Positions 9,795 through 21,300 of a stretch of 64,000 bases of DNA are shown one piece after another (position 1 is the stretch's first letter; every line of letters begins with the position of its first letter). The notes under the pieces were generated by a model. That model was not told where the DNA came from, made no database searches, and saw nothing but the letters and a program-made list of their open reading frames with translations. The DNA comes from Turnera subulata (Eukaryota > Streptophyta > Magnoliopsida > Malpighiales > Passifloraceae). The stretch is taken from positions 154,102-218,101 of the forward strand of contig JAKUCV010002209.1 of NCBI GenBank assembly GCA_028386065.3. Direction: 5' to 3'. The translations under genes were made by a program, and so were the position numbers.

Positions 9795-11964
9795 ATCCGC
9801 CAAAACCCAACAACTACTCCTCCTGAAACTCAACCGTCAACTGGCAAGCTTTTCCCGCTCTAACCAGTACAAACATGCACTGCACCTGTTCGACGAAATT
9901 CACTCCCTTCACCGCCTCAAACCAGACCCCTACACTCTTTCCTCCACCCTCACCGCCTGCGCCCACCTACGCGACACCGCATTCGGCAGCCAACTCCACG
10001 CCCACGCCACTAAATCCGGCCTCAACACCCACCTCCACGTCGCCAACACCCTCCTGTCTCTCTACTCCAAGGCGGGTCGGGGGGACATTGCCTCGGTTAA
10101 ACGGGCTTTTGGGGAGATCCGCAACCCGGACGTGTATTCCTACACCACGCTGCTATCCGGGTGTAACAAGATGGGATACGTGGCTTATGCCTGGGAGGTG
10201 TTTGATAAAATGCAGGAGAGGGAGAGGAGTGTCACTGTGTGGAATGCGATGATTACGGGGCGTGTGGAAGGTGGGTCTGAAGAGGTTGGGTTTGGTTTGT
10301 TTAGGGAGATGCGTAGGTTGGGTGCTGGATGTGATGGCTATAGCTTTTCGAGTGTTTTGAGCGGGTGTGGTTGGGATTTTGGAAGGCAGGTGCATTCCTT
10401 GGTTATCAAGGAGGGGTTTTTGGCTAGATCCTCTGTTGTTAATGCTTTGATTACTATGTGTTTTAACGTTGCAAATGTTATGGATGCGTATTCCGTATTT
10501 GAACAGGTGGAAGATTCGGTGCGTGACGAGGTGACTTACAATGCAATGATTGACGGTTTGACGAGTGTTGGAAGAGGTGAAGAGGCTTTAGATATGTTTA
10601 GGAAAATGTTGGGGGCTTCTCTTAGGCCTACCGAATCAACTTTTGTAAGTTTGATGAGCTCATGCTCATTTGCAAGAGTTGGGTTCCAAATCCACGCCCA
10701 AGCTATGAAGGTGGGATTCGGAGCTTGTACATCTGTTAGCAATGCAGCTATAACTATGTATGCCACTTTTGAAGATCTTCGTGCAGCCATTATGGTTTTT
10801 GAGGGACTGGAAGACAAGGATGTCGTCTCGTGGAATTCTATGATATCCAGCTACGCTCAAGGAAGTGCTGGTCAACCAACTATGTTAGCGTACCTGGGAA
10901 TGCAGAGAGCGGGGTTTGAACCTGATGAGTATACTTTTGGAAGCTTGTTGGCCAGCTCCGAGTTTGTAGAAACTGTGGAGATGGTTCATGCCTTAGTACT
11001 TAGCAATGGATTCATTGCAAATATTCATGTTTGTAATGCACTTATTTCCGCTTACTCCAAGCATGGGAATATGAACAAGGCCTATCAAGTGTTCTCTGAA
11101 ATGTTTGCCAGAAATTTGATTTCCTGGAATGCTGTTATGTCTGGGTTCTTGTTGAATGGACTCTGGATACTGGGCCTGGAGCTGTTCTCAAAGCTGCTAA
11201 TGTCAGAGCTGAGGCCAAATGAATACACCCTCACAATTGCTCTAGGCCTTTGTGCTAGTATCTCAGCTTTGAGACGTGGGAAGCAAGTCCATGGTTACAT
11301 TCTGATATCTGGGTTGGCTTCAAGTGGATCTTTAGGTAATGCCCTTATTACATTATATGCTAAATGTGGCCTTCTAGATTGGTCCTTGAGGGTATTCGAT
11401 GCAATGACTGAAAGGAATGCAGTCTCCTGGAATGCCCTTATATCTGCTTATGCACAGCATGGGCAAGGAAAGGAGGCCGTGTGCTGTTTTGAGGCAATGC
11501 AAAAATCCTCGGATGTCAAACCAGACCAAGCCACTTTTACAATTATTCTTTCAGCTTGTAGCCATGCAGGCTTAGTTGACGATGCCTGTCGGATTTTCCA
11601 CTCCATGGTTGATAAGTATGGAGTTATTCCTGGAATCGATCATTTTTCTTGCATTGTGGATCTTCTAGGTCGTGCTGGGCATTTTGACGAAGTAGAAAGA
11701 ATAATCAACCATGATCAGTTTGAATGTCACCCCAACATCCTGTGGACATTGCTTAGCGCTTGTGCAGCTCATGGTAATATAAAGCTTGGAAGATCAATGG
11801 CCAGGTTCCTTCTTGAGAGAGAGCAAGATAATCCCTCAGCTTATGTGCTCTTGTCAAATATATATGCAGCTGCAGATAAGTGGGAAGAATCAGCAAATTT
11901 CCGAAACATGATAAATAAGACTGGGGCGAGGAAGCAAACTGGCTACAGCTTGATTAACTCATAA
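9778..11964 (+). CDS. PPR protein, PLS class, At3g49740 orthologue
   Basis: Intact intronless ORF of 728 residues, the usual architecture of plant PPR genes. It matches At3g49740 along its length, judged from memory: FGSQLHAHATKSGL, VANTLLSLYSKAG, NPDVYSYTTLLSG, TVWNAMITG, FGRQVHSLVIKEGF, SSVVNALITMCFN, LRPTESTFVSLMSSC, KDVVSWNSMISSYAQ, FEPDEYTFGSLLA, KNLISWNAVMSGF-type units, SWNALISAYAQHGQG, ATFTIILSACSHAGLVDDA, HFSCIVDLLGRAGHFDE, and a terminal E-domain-like block (SACAAHGNIKLG...YVLLSNIYAAADKWEE). It ends TGYSLINS with no DYW domain. PPR proteins of this class bind specific organellar RNAs in mitochondria or plastids. The ATG at 9778 is the first in this frame, although an upstream ORF overlaps it. 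The gene sits inside the remains of a neighbouring PPR gene. Confidence 0.93.
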   Translation: MTAVTESAKTQQLLLLKLNRQLASFSRSNQYKHALHLFDEIHSLHRLKPDPYTLSSTLTACAHLRDTAFGSQLHAHATKSGLNTHLHVANTLLSLYSKAGRGDIASVKRAFGEIRNPDVYSYTTLLSGCNKMGYVAYAWEVFDKMQERERSVTVWNAMITGRVEGGSEEVGFGLFREMRRLGAGCDGYSFSSVLSGCGWDFGRQVHSLVIKEGFLARSSVVNALITMCFNVANVMDAYSVFEQVEDSVRDEVTYNAMIDGLTSVGRGEEALDMFRKMLGASLRPTESTFVSLMSSCSFARVGFQIHAQAMKVGFGACTSVSNAAITMYATFEDLRAAIMVFEGLEDKDVVSWNSMISSYAQGSAGQPTMLAYLGMQRAGFEPDEYTFGSLLASSEFVETVEMVHALVLSNGFIANIHVCNALISAYSKHGNMNKAYQVFSEMFARNLISWNAVMSGFLLNGLWILGLELFSKLLMSELRPNEYTLTIALGLCASISALRRGKQVHGYILISGLASSGSLGNALITLYAKCGLLDWSLRVFDAMTERNAVSWNALISAYAQHGQGKEAVCCFEAMQKSSDVKPDQATFTIILSACSHAGLVDDACRIFHSMVDKYGVIPGIDHFSCIVDLLGRAGHFDEVERIINHDQFECHPNILWTLLSACAAHGNIKLGRSMARFLLEREQDNPSAYVLLSNIYAAADKWEESANFRNMINKTGARKQTGYSLINS

Positions 11965-12015
11965 AAGCCAACATTCTGTGCCACCATCGGGACAGATGTG
12001 TAAGTTGTGCGTTTG

Positions 12016-12071
12016 ATAATTGCTTGAAATATTTTTTTTTTTTTTTTTGATGCTATAATTGCTTGAAATAT
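12016..12071. repeat. Micro-insertion: T16 + GATGCT between perfect 17-bp direct repeats
   Basis: ATAATTGCTTGAAATAT occurs at 12016-12032 and again at 12055-12071. Between them lie 22 nt: sixteen T followed by GATGCT. Read on the minus strand the insert is AGCATC followed by poly(A), with a 17-bp target duplication. That is the structure left by target-primed reverse transcription when almost only the tail is copied. It sits exactly in the gap between the intact PPR gene and the PPR-DYW remnant. Confidence 0.8.
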
Positions 12072-13242
12072 GGTGTTCCTTACTGAAATGCAATGTCTCC
12101 AAGTTGATATACTCACTTTTTCCAGTGTTTTGACTGCGTGCACATGTTTGGAGGATTTGTATGGGGCACTTCAGTTCCATGCTAAGTTAATCAAAGATGG
12201 GTTTCATCACAATTGTCATGTCGGGAGTGGTTTGATTGATTTGTATGCCATGTCAGGAGCTCCAATCTTTCATCTACCCTTTCAGGAAAAACAGTTTCAT
12301 GCCATTGGTAATGAAACCCGAGATCCCTTCTATTGTATTTCAGTCAATAATGCATTTGTTGCAATGCACGCCAAGTGCGGAAATCTTCAGGATGCAAGAA
12401 AGTTATTTGATAGGATGCCAGAACATAACACTGTGTCACTGAATTCTATGGTTGCAGCCTATGCACAACACAGAATTGGATTGGGATCCTTAAAGCTTTT
12501 TGAGCAAATGCTTGAGGCTGGCACTGCCCCAACAAGTATAACCTTTGTGTCTGTCCTTTCAGCTTGTGCACACACCTGAAGGTTGCAGGAGGGCCATAGG
12601 TATTTTAATATAATATGATGATAGAGAAATTCGGGCTTCAACCAGAGGCAGAACGTTACTCATGCATGGTTGATGTTTTGGGTCGAGCTGGCAAGCTAAG
12701 TGAACCGAGAGGTTAATTGAAATGATGCCATCTGGCTCTGGATCCATGGGCTGGACTGCACTACTCGGTGCATGCAGGATACATGGAAACATTGAACTAG
12801 CAGAAAAGGTAGCAAGCAAACTTTTCTGTATGGAACCTACAAATTCTGTACCCTATGTGATGCTTTCCAATATGTATTCCAGAGATGGAAAATGGGATCA
12901 GGTAGATAGGCTTAGAAAAAACCAGGCTGCAGTTTGGATTGAATTAAACAGAAGAGCATGTCTTTGTGGCTGAAGATAATTCACACCCAATGATAAATGA
13001 AATTCATTGGTTCTTGGAGGTGATGTTAATGAAGATGAAGAAAACTGGATATGTCCCTGATGTTGCTTTCCAGAAAAGATGGGGCGCCTATACTTGTGGT
13101 GAAAAACCCAAGGATTTGAGGTGATTGCCACAATGCAATAAAATTTATCTCCGCCATCAATGATTGGAAAATCACTATCAGAGAGACCAATAGATTCCAT
13201 TGCTTCGGAGTAGGGCAGTGTTCCTGTGGAGATTACTGGTAA
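12070..13242 (+). pseudogene. Decayed C-terminal part of a DYW-class PPR gene (At3g49710-like)
   Basis: An open stretch 12070-12579 reads LTEMQCLQVDILTFSSVL, QFHAKLIKDGFHHN, HVGSGLIDLYA. About 100 codons are then missing relative to At3g49710 before SVNNAFVAMHAKCGNLQDA, LFDRMPEHNTVS and LSACAHT, then TGA (12577-12579). The homology continues through frame shifts: EGHRYF, FGLQPEAERYSCMVDVLGR, SMGWTALLGACRIHGN, PYVMLSNMYSRDGKWDQVD, WIELNRRA, HVFVAEDNSHPMINEIHWF, MKKTGYVPDV. After another deletion it reads LVVKNPRI, a stop in place of the usual Cys, then [14 protein letters not shown] and [16 protein letters not shown], then TAA (13240-13242). DYW proteins are C-to-U editing factors; this one cannot be functional. 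The N-terminal stub is at 9648. Confidence 0.85.
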
Positions 13243-15303
13243 TATTATGTATCCCGCTGATGCCAGTTCGCACGCAGCTCATTCAAAAAGAGCTAGGCTC
13301 ATTATCAGTTCACTGGCAGCTCACACCCTTAGCCATTTTAAGCCATACAGTGTGTGGAGTGTTGGAGGGAACTCCCTTACATTGAGCGGAAATTCTGCTC
13401 ATGGGAAAGATTGGAGCTGTTTTACTACTGATTTCGCACATTTTTTTTTTCAGCGGCTTGTTGAAGGATCAAGACGCAATGAATCTTTCATGTAAACCTG
13501 CTAACCAGAAATCATGAAGTGCTTGCTTTGGGTTGGCTTGCAGGATTCTATGGAAGTGGTGAAATTGACAAAAGAGATTCAGCTCCCTCTACAAACCAAC
13601 TCCGCTAGATTTTTTGGTCATGAAATCTAGCTAAACAGTTTTACAGCTTGAAAAAGCAGCTTCTGGATCTGGCACTGGCTGATATAATAGGCTGTCCCCA
13701 ACCCTGATGAACTAGAATTGTTACCCCCATTTACTATTTCATTTATTTTATAGTAATAAAAAGAATATACATAATACAGATGGTGCAGTTTCTTTCCAAG
13801 GGAAACTGCTGGTGGATGGTGGCATCCTTAGAGGGAGTTTGTGGATCGACTAGCGGATTCTGCTTGAACTCTGGGTCTTGCTTCTCGACTATGTTTGAGA
13901 GTTTGCAACGAGCATGAACTTCAGGATCTTTGTCTGGTTAAGGCTGTGGCTGATGCGTTGATAGTCATTGAACATTTGAAGAATAATGGCACCTTGACTA
14001 ATTCTGCACTTGTCCTCCATAACATGCAGCTAATTAACTGTGATTTCAGTGTCCAATTGAAGCTTATCTATGGCTAAGCCGATTGATGAGCGGATTGATT
14101 TGCTTATCATGCACTGAAGTATCACTAGGTGTTACTTATTTCGTTTGAGGATTTTGTTGCATGTTTGGTCGATAAATAAATGCATTTCGAATATAGTAAT
14201 AATAACAAAGCCAAAAGCATTTTTTTCCAAGCTTTCAAGCCGTATTTTTTTCTTTTTAGAAAAAGCCGTATTTACTGTTTACCATGGAAGTACCGTAGCT
14301 ATTTGACTGCAAGGTCCAACTTATATGCCGAAATTTACCTTATGTGTCCCCTTTGCGTAATCTTTTATTCCATATTTTAATTTAATAAAATAAAATTTAT
14401 TTTCCATAAAAAGTATTGTAGAAATAAAATGATTTATTGTTTTATTTTTAGAATAATAATAATAATTATTATTTATTTTGAAACTAAAAAATTCTGATGT
14501 AACCTAACCTTATGGACATAAAGATGCTTTTTTTTAAATTATTATAAGTGTGATATATTAAAAGAAAATATAAAATTCGGGCACTAATTTAGGAAGAAAA
14601 GTCAAAGTTGAATGTTCCTTTTAAAGTGGAAAGACTATAAACGAGTAAAAAATTGAAGCCATTTAATTATAAAAATATAACTAAAATTGCTTTTTATTAC
14701 ACATCTAAAAAAGTAATAATATATTTTGATATATATTTTACTTTACTATTGATTGATTTAGTAATAATTATATTGTTTTAAATATAAATAACAACACCAT
14801 TTTAATTAGACAAAAGAACATAAAGTGGCATCGCATGACATGTGGTAGGAAAGAAGGAAGTTTCTGCATATATTCCAAGTTCCTGTACGACTCTCTCTCG
14901 CCCGCCCCACCTGCCCACTGTCAGCCTTCACCAAATTCGTTCTTCTTTCTGACCCGGTACTTTTCACACACACACACACACTATATATATATATATCTAC
15001 CTTTCCGTGTCCTTTTTGTTTTAGTAAAACAGAAAGAGCAAAATCAACTCCTCCCGGGTTTCATCATCACTGCAGAGGAAGCGAACAACGAGTTGAGATC
15101 CATACTTGAATCAAAGTCAAAATCCCTAATCATCATTTTATTTTTTCACTAAGAAATGAATGATGCCGTTTCGGCTTTTGCATTTTGTTTCTGTTTATCT
15201 GTGATGCATGTGCTGATTTGCGGTGTGTTTGGCGGGGAAATGTTGTTTTTTGCAGGTCGTCCTGTGTTTGTGTTTGCGTGCGTGTTTCAACTGTTAAGCC
15301 GCC
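13243..15303. other. Intergenic region and citrate synthase 5' leader
   Basis: No gene recognised up to about 14830. An AT-rich stretch (14350-14820) is followed by the likely promoter and leader of citrate synthase, with a (CA)n(TA)n microsatellite at about 14965-14997. A TTTTTTGCAG acceptor-like sequence at 15245-15254 suggests a possible leader intron before the ATG at 15304. Confidence 0.45.
14237..14273. repeat. Micro-insertion of 15 nt between 11-bp direct repeats
   Basis: AAGCCGTATTT at 14237-14247 is repeated at 14263-14273, flanking a 15-nt insert rich in T at its left end (TTTTCTTTTTAGAAA). Same layout as the insertion at 12016, in the minus orientation (poly(A) on the bottom strand). 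Confidence 0.6.
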
Positions 15304-18300
15304 ATGGCGTTCTTTCGAACCCTCTCTCTGCTCTCTAGGAACCGTTCTCGCACTGTATGTGACTCCGTTTTGTCTCCCTCTCTCTCTCTCTGATTTCGAT
15401 CTTCTTCTCTTCTCCTTTTCATTTCTTCCTCTTCTGTTACCATTTTAGTTTTAACAATTTCCATTTTTGTTTTTCGTCGAATAACAAGTGTTTGATTCGA
15501 TTATTTTTTATTTATTTATTTGCTGCAGGTTCAACCCTCTAATCTCAGCAACTCCGTGAGATGGCTTCAAACCCAGACATCTTCCGATCTCGTACTCAAT
15601 TCTCCTCTGTGTCTTTATTTTATTTATTTATTTATTGAACAGTATTTATTTATTTATCTGTACGTGTCTTTTCCCCTTCCCGATTAAAGTCTCTTTCTGG
15701 AGGTTACGGGGAGATAGGTTCTGTGTTCTGCTCTCGTTTCTACTTTCTGCCTATTGTGGTTTCTGTACTGATGGGCCTTTATAACTATGTCAATTGTGCT
15801 CATGAGTGCGCGAAGTTTTTTGTGTAATCAATTAACAAGTTTAAAAGATCGTCATTGTTACTTTATTGTCACAATGATTTTAATGATGATAGAGAAATTG
15901 ATGTTGATATGAACCAGTAAAATGCGTTGGCTGTTCTCTCTTTTCATTATTTATTTTGCTTTTCTGTTGGACAATCTTATTTATGGATTTTTTTTTTCTT
16001 TTGTTTTTTCCCCTTCAATAGGACCTTCATTCTCAGCTCAGGGAATTAATTCCAGAGCAACAGGTTCGTTCTGCTTCCCCAGCTTCTTTGTTTACCTTTT
16101 TGTATTATCAAAGTCATTTATTATGAACCTACTGCTCCTGATGATACAACGCCCCCTGCTCCATCTCATAAAAGTTGTACTCTGGCTATTGTGTATGTCT
16201 TATGTAGCATTTTATTGTGATATTGATCCTTTTTGACAAAGAGAACTTTTTTTCCCGCTTCCAATTTTAGATATTATGTGTGAAAGTTGGGTTATGCTAA
16301 TTGGTCTCCGGAAGCATTTACCTCAAAAAATCCATCATTCTTTTCATTAGTAATTGTGCCTTTTCTAGTTCTTGTTGCTTTTCATGCCAATTGAATAATG
16401 TTTTCTTTTCATCACTCGTAAGAGCTTTTTAAAATTTTCCTATCTTTGATTCGGTCTCAGGAACGTCTGAAGAAACTCAAATCTGAACATGGAAAAGTAC
16501 AGTTGGGAAACATAACAGTTGACATGGTAAGCCTACATAATAGTTTAATGTTTCTTTTCCCCTTTCTCCTGGGTTTTAAGTAACCTGTACTCGTCTGCTT
16601 CTGTAAGGTTCTTGGTGGGATGAGAGGAATGACAGGATTGCTGTGGGAAACCTCATTACTTGATCCTGATGAGGTGCGACATCAATATTTCCGTCTTGAG
16701 ATATCTTAAAAAAATGTGTTCCCTTTACATCGAAGCTCTTAATTAGTTATAGATGTGAAATTATTTTGTTCTTTATCAGGGGATTCGCTTTAGGGGTCTC
16801 TCTATACCTGAATGCCAAAAATTATTACCAGCTGCAAAGCCTGGTGGAGAACCTTTGCCTGAGGGTCTTCTCTGGCTTCTTTTAACTGGAAAGGTGAGTG
16901 ATTTACACTCCTGATACTACGAGCCACTGCTACGTATCTTCTTAATCTATGTAGACCTATGGAACTTTTGGCCTACAACATCTGGAATCTTCTTAATATA
17001 TTTAGAACTATGTAACTTTTGGCCTGCAACGTGTGACATCTTGTTCTCATTTTTCTCGTTGATAGGTCCCAAGCAAAGAGCAAGTTGATTCCTTGTCAAA
17101 TGAATTACGTGAACGTGCTTCAGTTCCAGGTTTATAGCATGCTTTGCCATTTTACTGCTCGTAATTTGTTTAAATATCTGCTGTCAATGACCTGCTTCTT
17201 ATTTTTGCTGACCTAATTATAGTTGTTGGCCCTTTTTATCATTACTAATTCATGCATATAGTTACTGTTTAATCCAATGAAATTTGTTCAGAGATTGATT
17301 GATTTCCTAAAAGTCTGCCAACATTGAAGCACATGTCTCTGCTAATTAACAGCAGTATTTGTTTGGTTTCTGCTGTTGGTCAATACCGTGATATCCTGTT
17401 CTTGTGGCAGATTATGTCTTCAAGACTATTGATTCTCTACCTGAATCAGCTCATCCAATGACTCAGTTTGCAGCTGGTGTTATGGCCCTTCAGGTTAGAA
17501 ACTGTCCTGATCTTTTCCTGTGGTCACAAGAATGATGTCTATGGTTCAGTTTTTCTATTACTCTCTTTTTAGCTTGCTGGTCATGTTTGTTCATGCTTTT
17601 GGTCTCTATTTGACAACAATCATTGAGAATTTGTGTGGCGTCCCATGAGGATTCACCTATTAAACAAAAAGAAGAGGAGCCAAGTTTTCTGGCAATTCCC
17701 TGGATTTGTGCATGATGTTTATCCCTTATTTAGCTTTGGTGTGGTCAGATTTGAATGGGAGAAGCGGGTTGGGTTCTGTTTGTTACTTGTTGCTTTTGCT
17801 TAGGGTGAACGAAAATCAACACCAATACTGGTTCTAGTACCTGATTTTACTACTAGAACCCATGTGATGCAGGTTAATTGAGAATGCTCCTCTATTGTAA
17901 TTAGGTTTGGGTTTGATGCTTTGGGACTTTGGAAATAGGTTTCAGAAACATATTTCTGCTAGATTGGAAGTAAAAATTGATGGAAATCTGGATAAAACTC
18001 TCACCCTCCTAGCCGGCACTAGAAGCATTAATAACCATACCTGTGATCAAGGAGATATGCCTTAAAGAAAGCTCCATACCCGCAGGTAATGATTAGACTA
18101 AAGTCTGAATTTTTATGACAAAAAGAACATTCTGCAGAAACTGCAGGATCGGAATTCTGTATATAGAGTCTAAACCTAACCCTTTTCTGAAAGAGTAGGA
18201 CTCCTATTAACTAATGGACTTAATCAGAAGAAAACGAATTACTTCTGATGCAGGACAGTAGGAGAAAAATTGTGGGTTGTGGTGTAGGGTTCGGGTTTGT

Positions 18301-21300
18301 GGTTTGGGTATAGGTTTTAGAATAACTTGATAGTGGAATGGTCTGATCAGAATAGAAATTGAAAGAACTAGGGAGTAGAAATTGATTGAATAGGGATAGG
18401 AACGCCTAGAAGGGACTCATGCTAAAAAGTTTAGGAATTACTTCCGACGGAAATTGCACTCTCTCTCAAAGATAATAGACAAAAAGCATGGATCTTATTC
18501 TTAAAAAATTTCCCTCTGAAATTGCAAGATTGCAAGCTTATTTATAGACTGTAAGCTTAACCTACTTCTAGGAGTAGGACTCCAATGGTCCCCTGCTGCA
18601 CTGAGTACACCGCCACCCTATCTCATCCTTTTGCAAGTGAGGGTAGCGATATGGCTGAACCACAACAAAAGCTGAGCCGAGCACTAGGCTCATATTGACG
18701 GTTGCATTGCCAAAGTGGCAGTAATCCTTGTGGTTTTTGGAATTTGTTGTCAAACTTGTGGAATGAAGTCTCTAATTGCTGAGTAGTCGGAACGGGTGAG
18801 CTGGGCAATTGGACTTGGTAGCTGCATAGTTCTTGCATTAGTCTGGCTGGGTAGGGTAGTGAGACTTATAGTTCCTTAGCAGTGTTGTCCTCCAATATAG
18901 GACTCACTCGGCTCTACCCAAATGTTTATCACCTATTTTGATAAAACACTTGTGAACCTTGGACCTGATTAGATAGAGCTCCAATCTCTATATTTGATAG
19001 AACTTGACTTGGGCCTTATTATTGATGAACTGTCCTTTCAATAGGATTAAGAGCATTACAGAAATAGAAACCTGTTCTAAGAAGGAAACAATGTAATTGG
19101 GATAAAAGAAAGCAATCTCGAAAGGCTAATGCATTTAATTGATTCACCGGTGGTGCCTAGTACAGCTATGGCCCACGAGTGAATCCACAACAGTTGCTAA
19201 TCATGAATAGTTAATAATTGATATAATGGAGTCACTGAATAACTTGAAATAATTTGGGCTTTTCATTTCTACTATGCCGGAGTTTGTTATTCCCCTTCAA
19301 GAGGGTTTCTGCTTCTTTGTGGTTGCTTGGTGGAAATTTGTATGTGGACTTGAACTTAAAAGACTTCCAATTTTTTGGTGTTATGTTTCAGGTTGAGAGT
19401 GAGTTTCAGAAAGCATATGAGAAAGGGATTCACAAGTCAAAGTACGATTTTCTGGATGCTTTATAATTTACCATTCTCTTTTTTTGGGGGTGATAAGTTA
19501 CCATCTTCTTGGCTCAAATTGTAATGTGATAACTCGTTTTAGATATTGGGAGCCAACATATGAGGATTCCCTTAGCTTGATTGCTCGTGTCCCCGTAGTA
19601 GCTTCATATGTTTATCGAAGGTAAGTAAAATTTCATACTTCATCCAACATTGTATATTTGTTGTCCTTTCAATTCTTTGGCTGATGTCTGATGATTCCTG
19701 TGGACTTCAGAGCTTCTGGTTATTTACTTTTTGTTTCTTTGATTTTTGGGTTTTTTGAATTTTGAAGGATATACAAAGATGGCAAAATTATTCCCTTGGA
19801 TAACACCTTGGATTATGGTGCAAATTTTTCACACATGTTGGGGTTTGATAGCCCACAGATGCAAGAGCTCATGAGGCTATATGTTACAATCCACAGGTTT
19901 GTCCATAATATGATGAATGCTTACTGCATGATAGGCTTGACTTTCAACACCTTGTGGTAGAAGACAATAACTTTCTCATATGCATTCTTTCTGATTTCTT
20001 ATGATTTACTGCAGTGATCATGAAGGCGGTAATGTTAGTGCTCATACAGGCCACCTGGTAAGCACGCATTTTTTGTATGTCGAGGACCCAAGATATGTGC
20101 AAATTATATCTGTGGAGTTTGCATTCTCAGTGGACATTTTATCCGGTTCATACTGATGCGTACATTGTTTTGAAACATATTGAATGTTGTTCAGGTTGCT
20201 AGTGCACTTTCAGACCCTTATCTTTCATTTGCGGCTGCATTGAATGGTTTAGCTGGTCCACTGCATGGCTTGGCTAATCAGGTATAAAATCTTAGCTGAA
20301 CTATTATTGGTCTTCCTTTTCCTGTTTCTTGAAGTAAAATGCAGTATGCCAACTTTATTAAGGATGACTTAGATTTTGCACTGTAGACTGGCTACAAGCC
20401 TTGGTTTCTTAGCTTTGTGATAATTGATGAAGAACACTTGCTTTTTCTATATACCTCCTTTTTATTTGATTTACTTGATGTAGCTGTCAAAGCATAGACA
20501 CAAGCAGCGTGGTGGGATTGATAGATTGTTTCATTTGTTGATATACTAATGAAAAAACTAATACTCGGTGGCTTGCTTTTTGCTGTTTACTTCTGTCTGT
20601 ATATTCCTGATGGGAATTGGTTAGTAGACCTGTCTTTACGGTTATGGTGTTCTAGTGAGTGCTCTATTATTAGTTATAGAATGACTAGTGCTTTTGATTT
20701 TAGTGTTAATTAGCTTCTGCAGCTAGATAATTGCTAATTGCTATTGCTTTCTGTTTGCTAATTGTTTGTCTTGACGTTTGTCATTGCAGGAAGTTCTCCT
20801 TTGGATCAAATCTGTGGTAGATGAGTGTGGAGAGAACATGACTACTGATCAACTGAAGGAGTATGTGTGGAAAACACTAAATAGTGGAAAGGTAATTTCT
20901 GAAATGTACTGTTGCAGGCTAGCTAAGGATCAAGTGTGCCATGAATCATCACTAATAATTGTATTTTATAACCTCCTTTTGAAGCTTAGTTCTTTATACA
21001 GCATGTAAATAATCCTGTGCACCTTTATTTTTAGGTTGTGCCGGGATTTGGTCATGGAGTTTTGCGTAAAACTGATCCAAGATATACTTGCCAGAGGGAG
21101 TTTGCTTTGAAGCATTTACCTGATGATCCACTTTTCCAGTTGGTTGTGCCTATTCCCAATTATTTCTCTTAATGAGGGTCTTAAACAATGATCATTTGTG
21201 CACTAGCTAACGGTCTTGACCTTGACAGGTTTCTAAGCTTTATGAAGTTGTGCCTCCAATTCTTACTGAGCTGGGCAAGGTGTGTGGTTATCTTTCTTCT

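Noticed and set aside
13895..14077. 60-codon ORF after the PPR-DYW remnant
   Set aside because: No domain, no splice context and no similarity to PPR proteins.
19468..19510. Further micro-insertion candidate (TTACCATTCTCTT / TTACCATCTTCTT) in citrate synthase intron 9
   Set aside because: The layout fits but the repeats match at only about 11 of 13 positions, so it was left out of the counted set.
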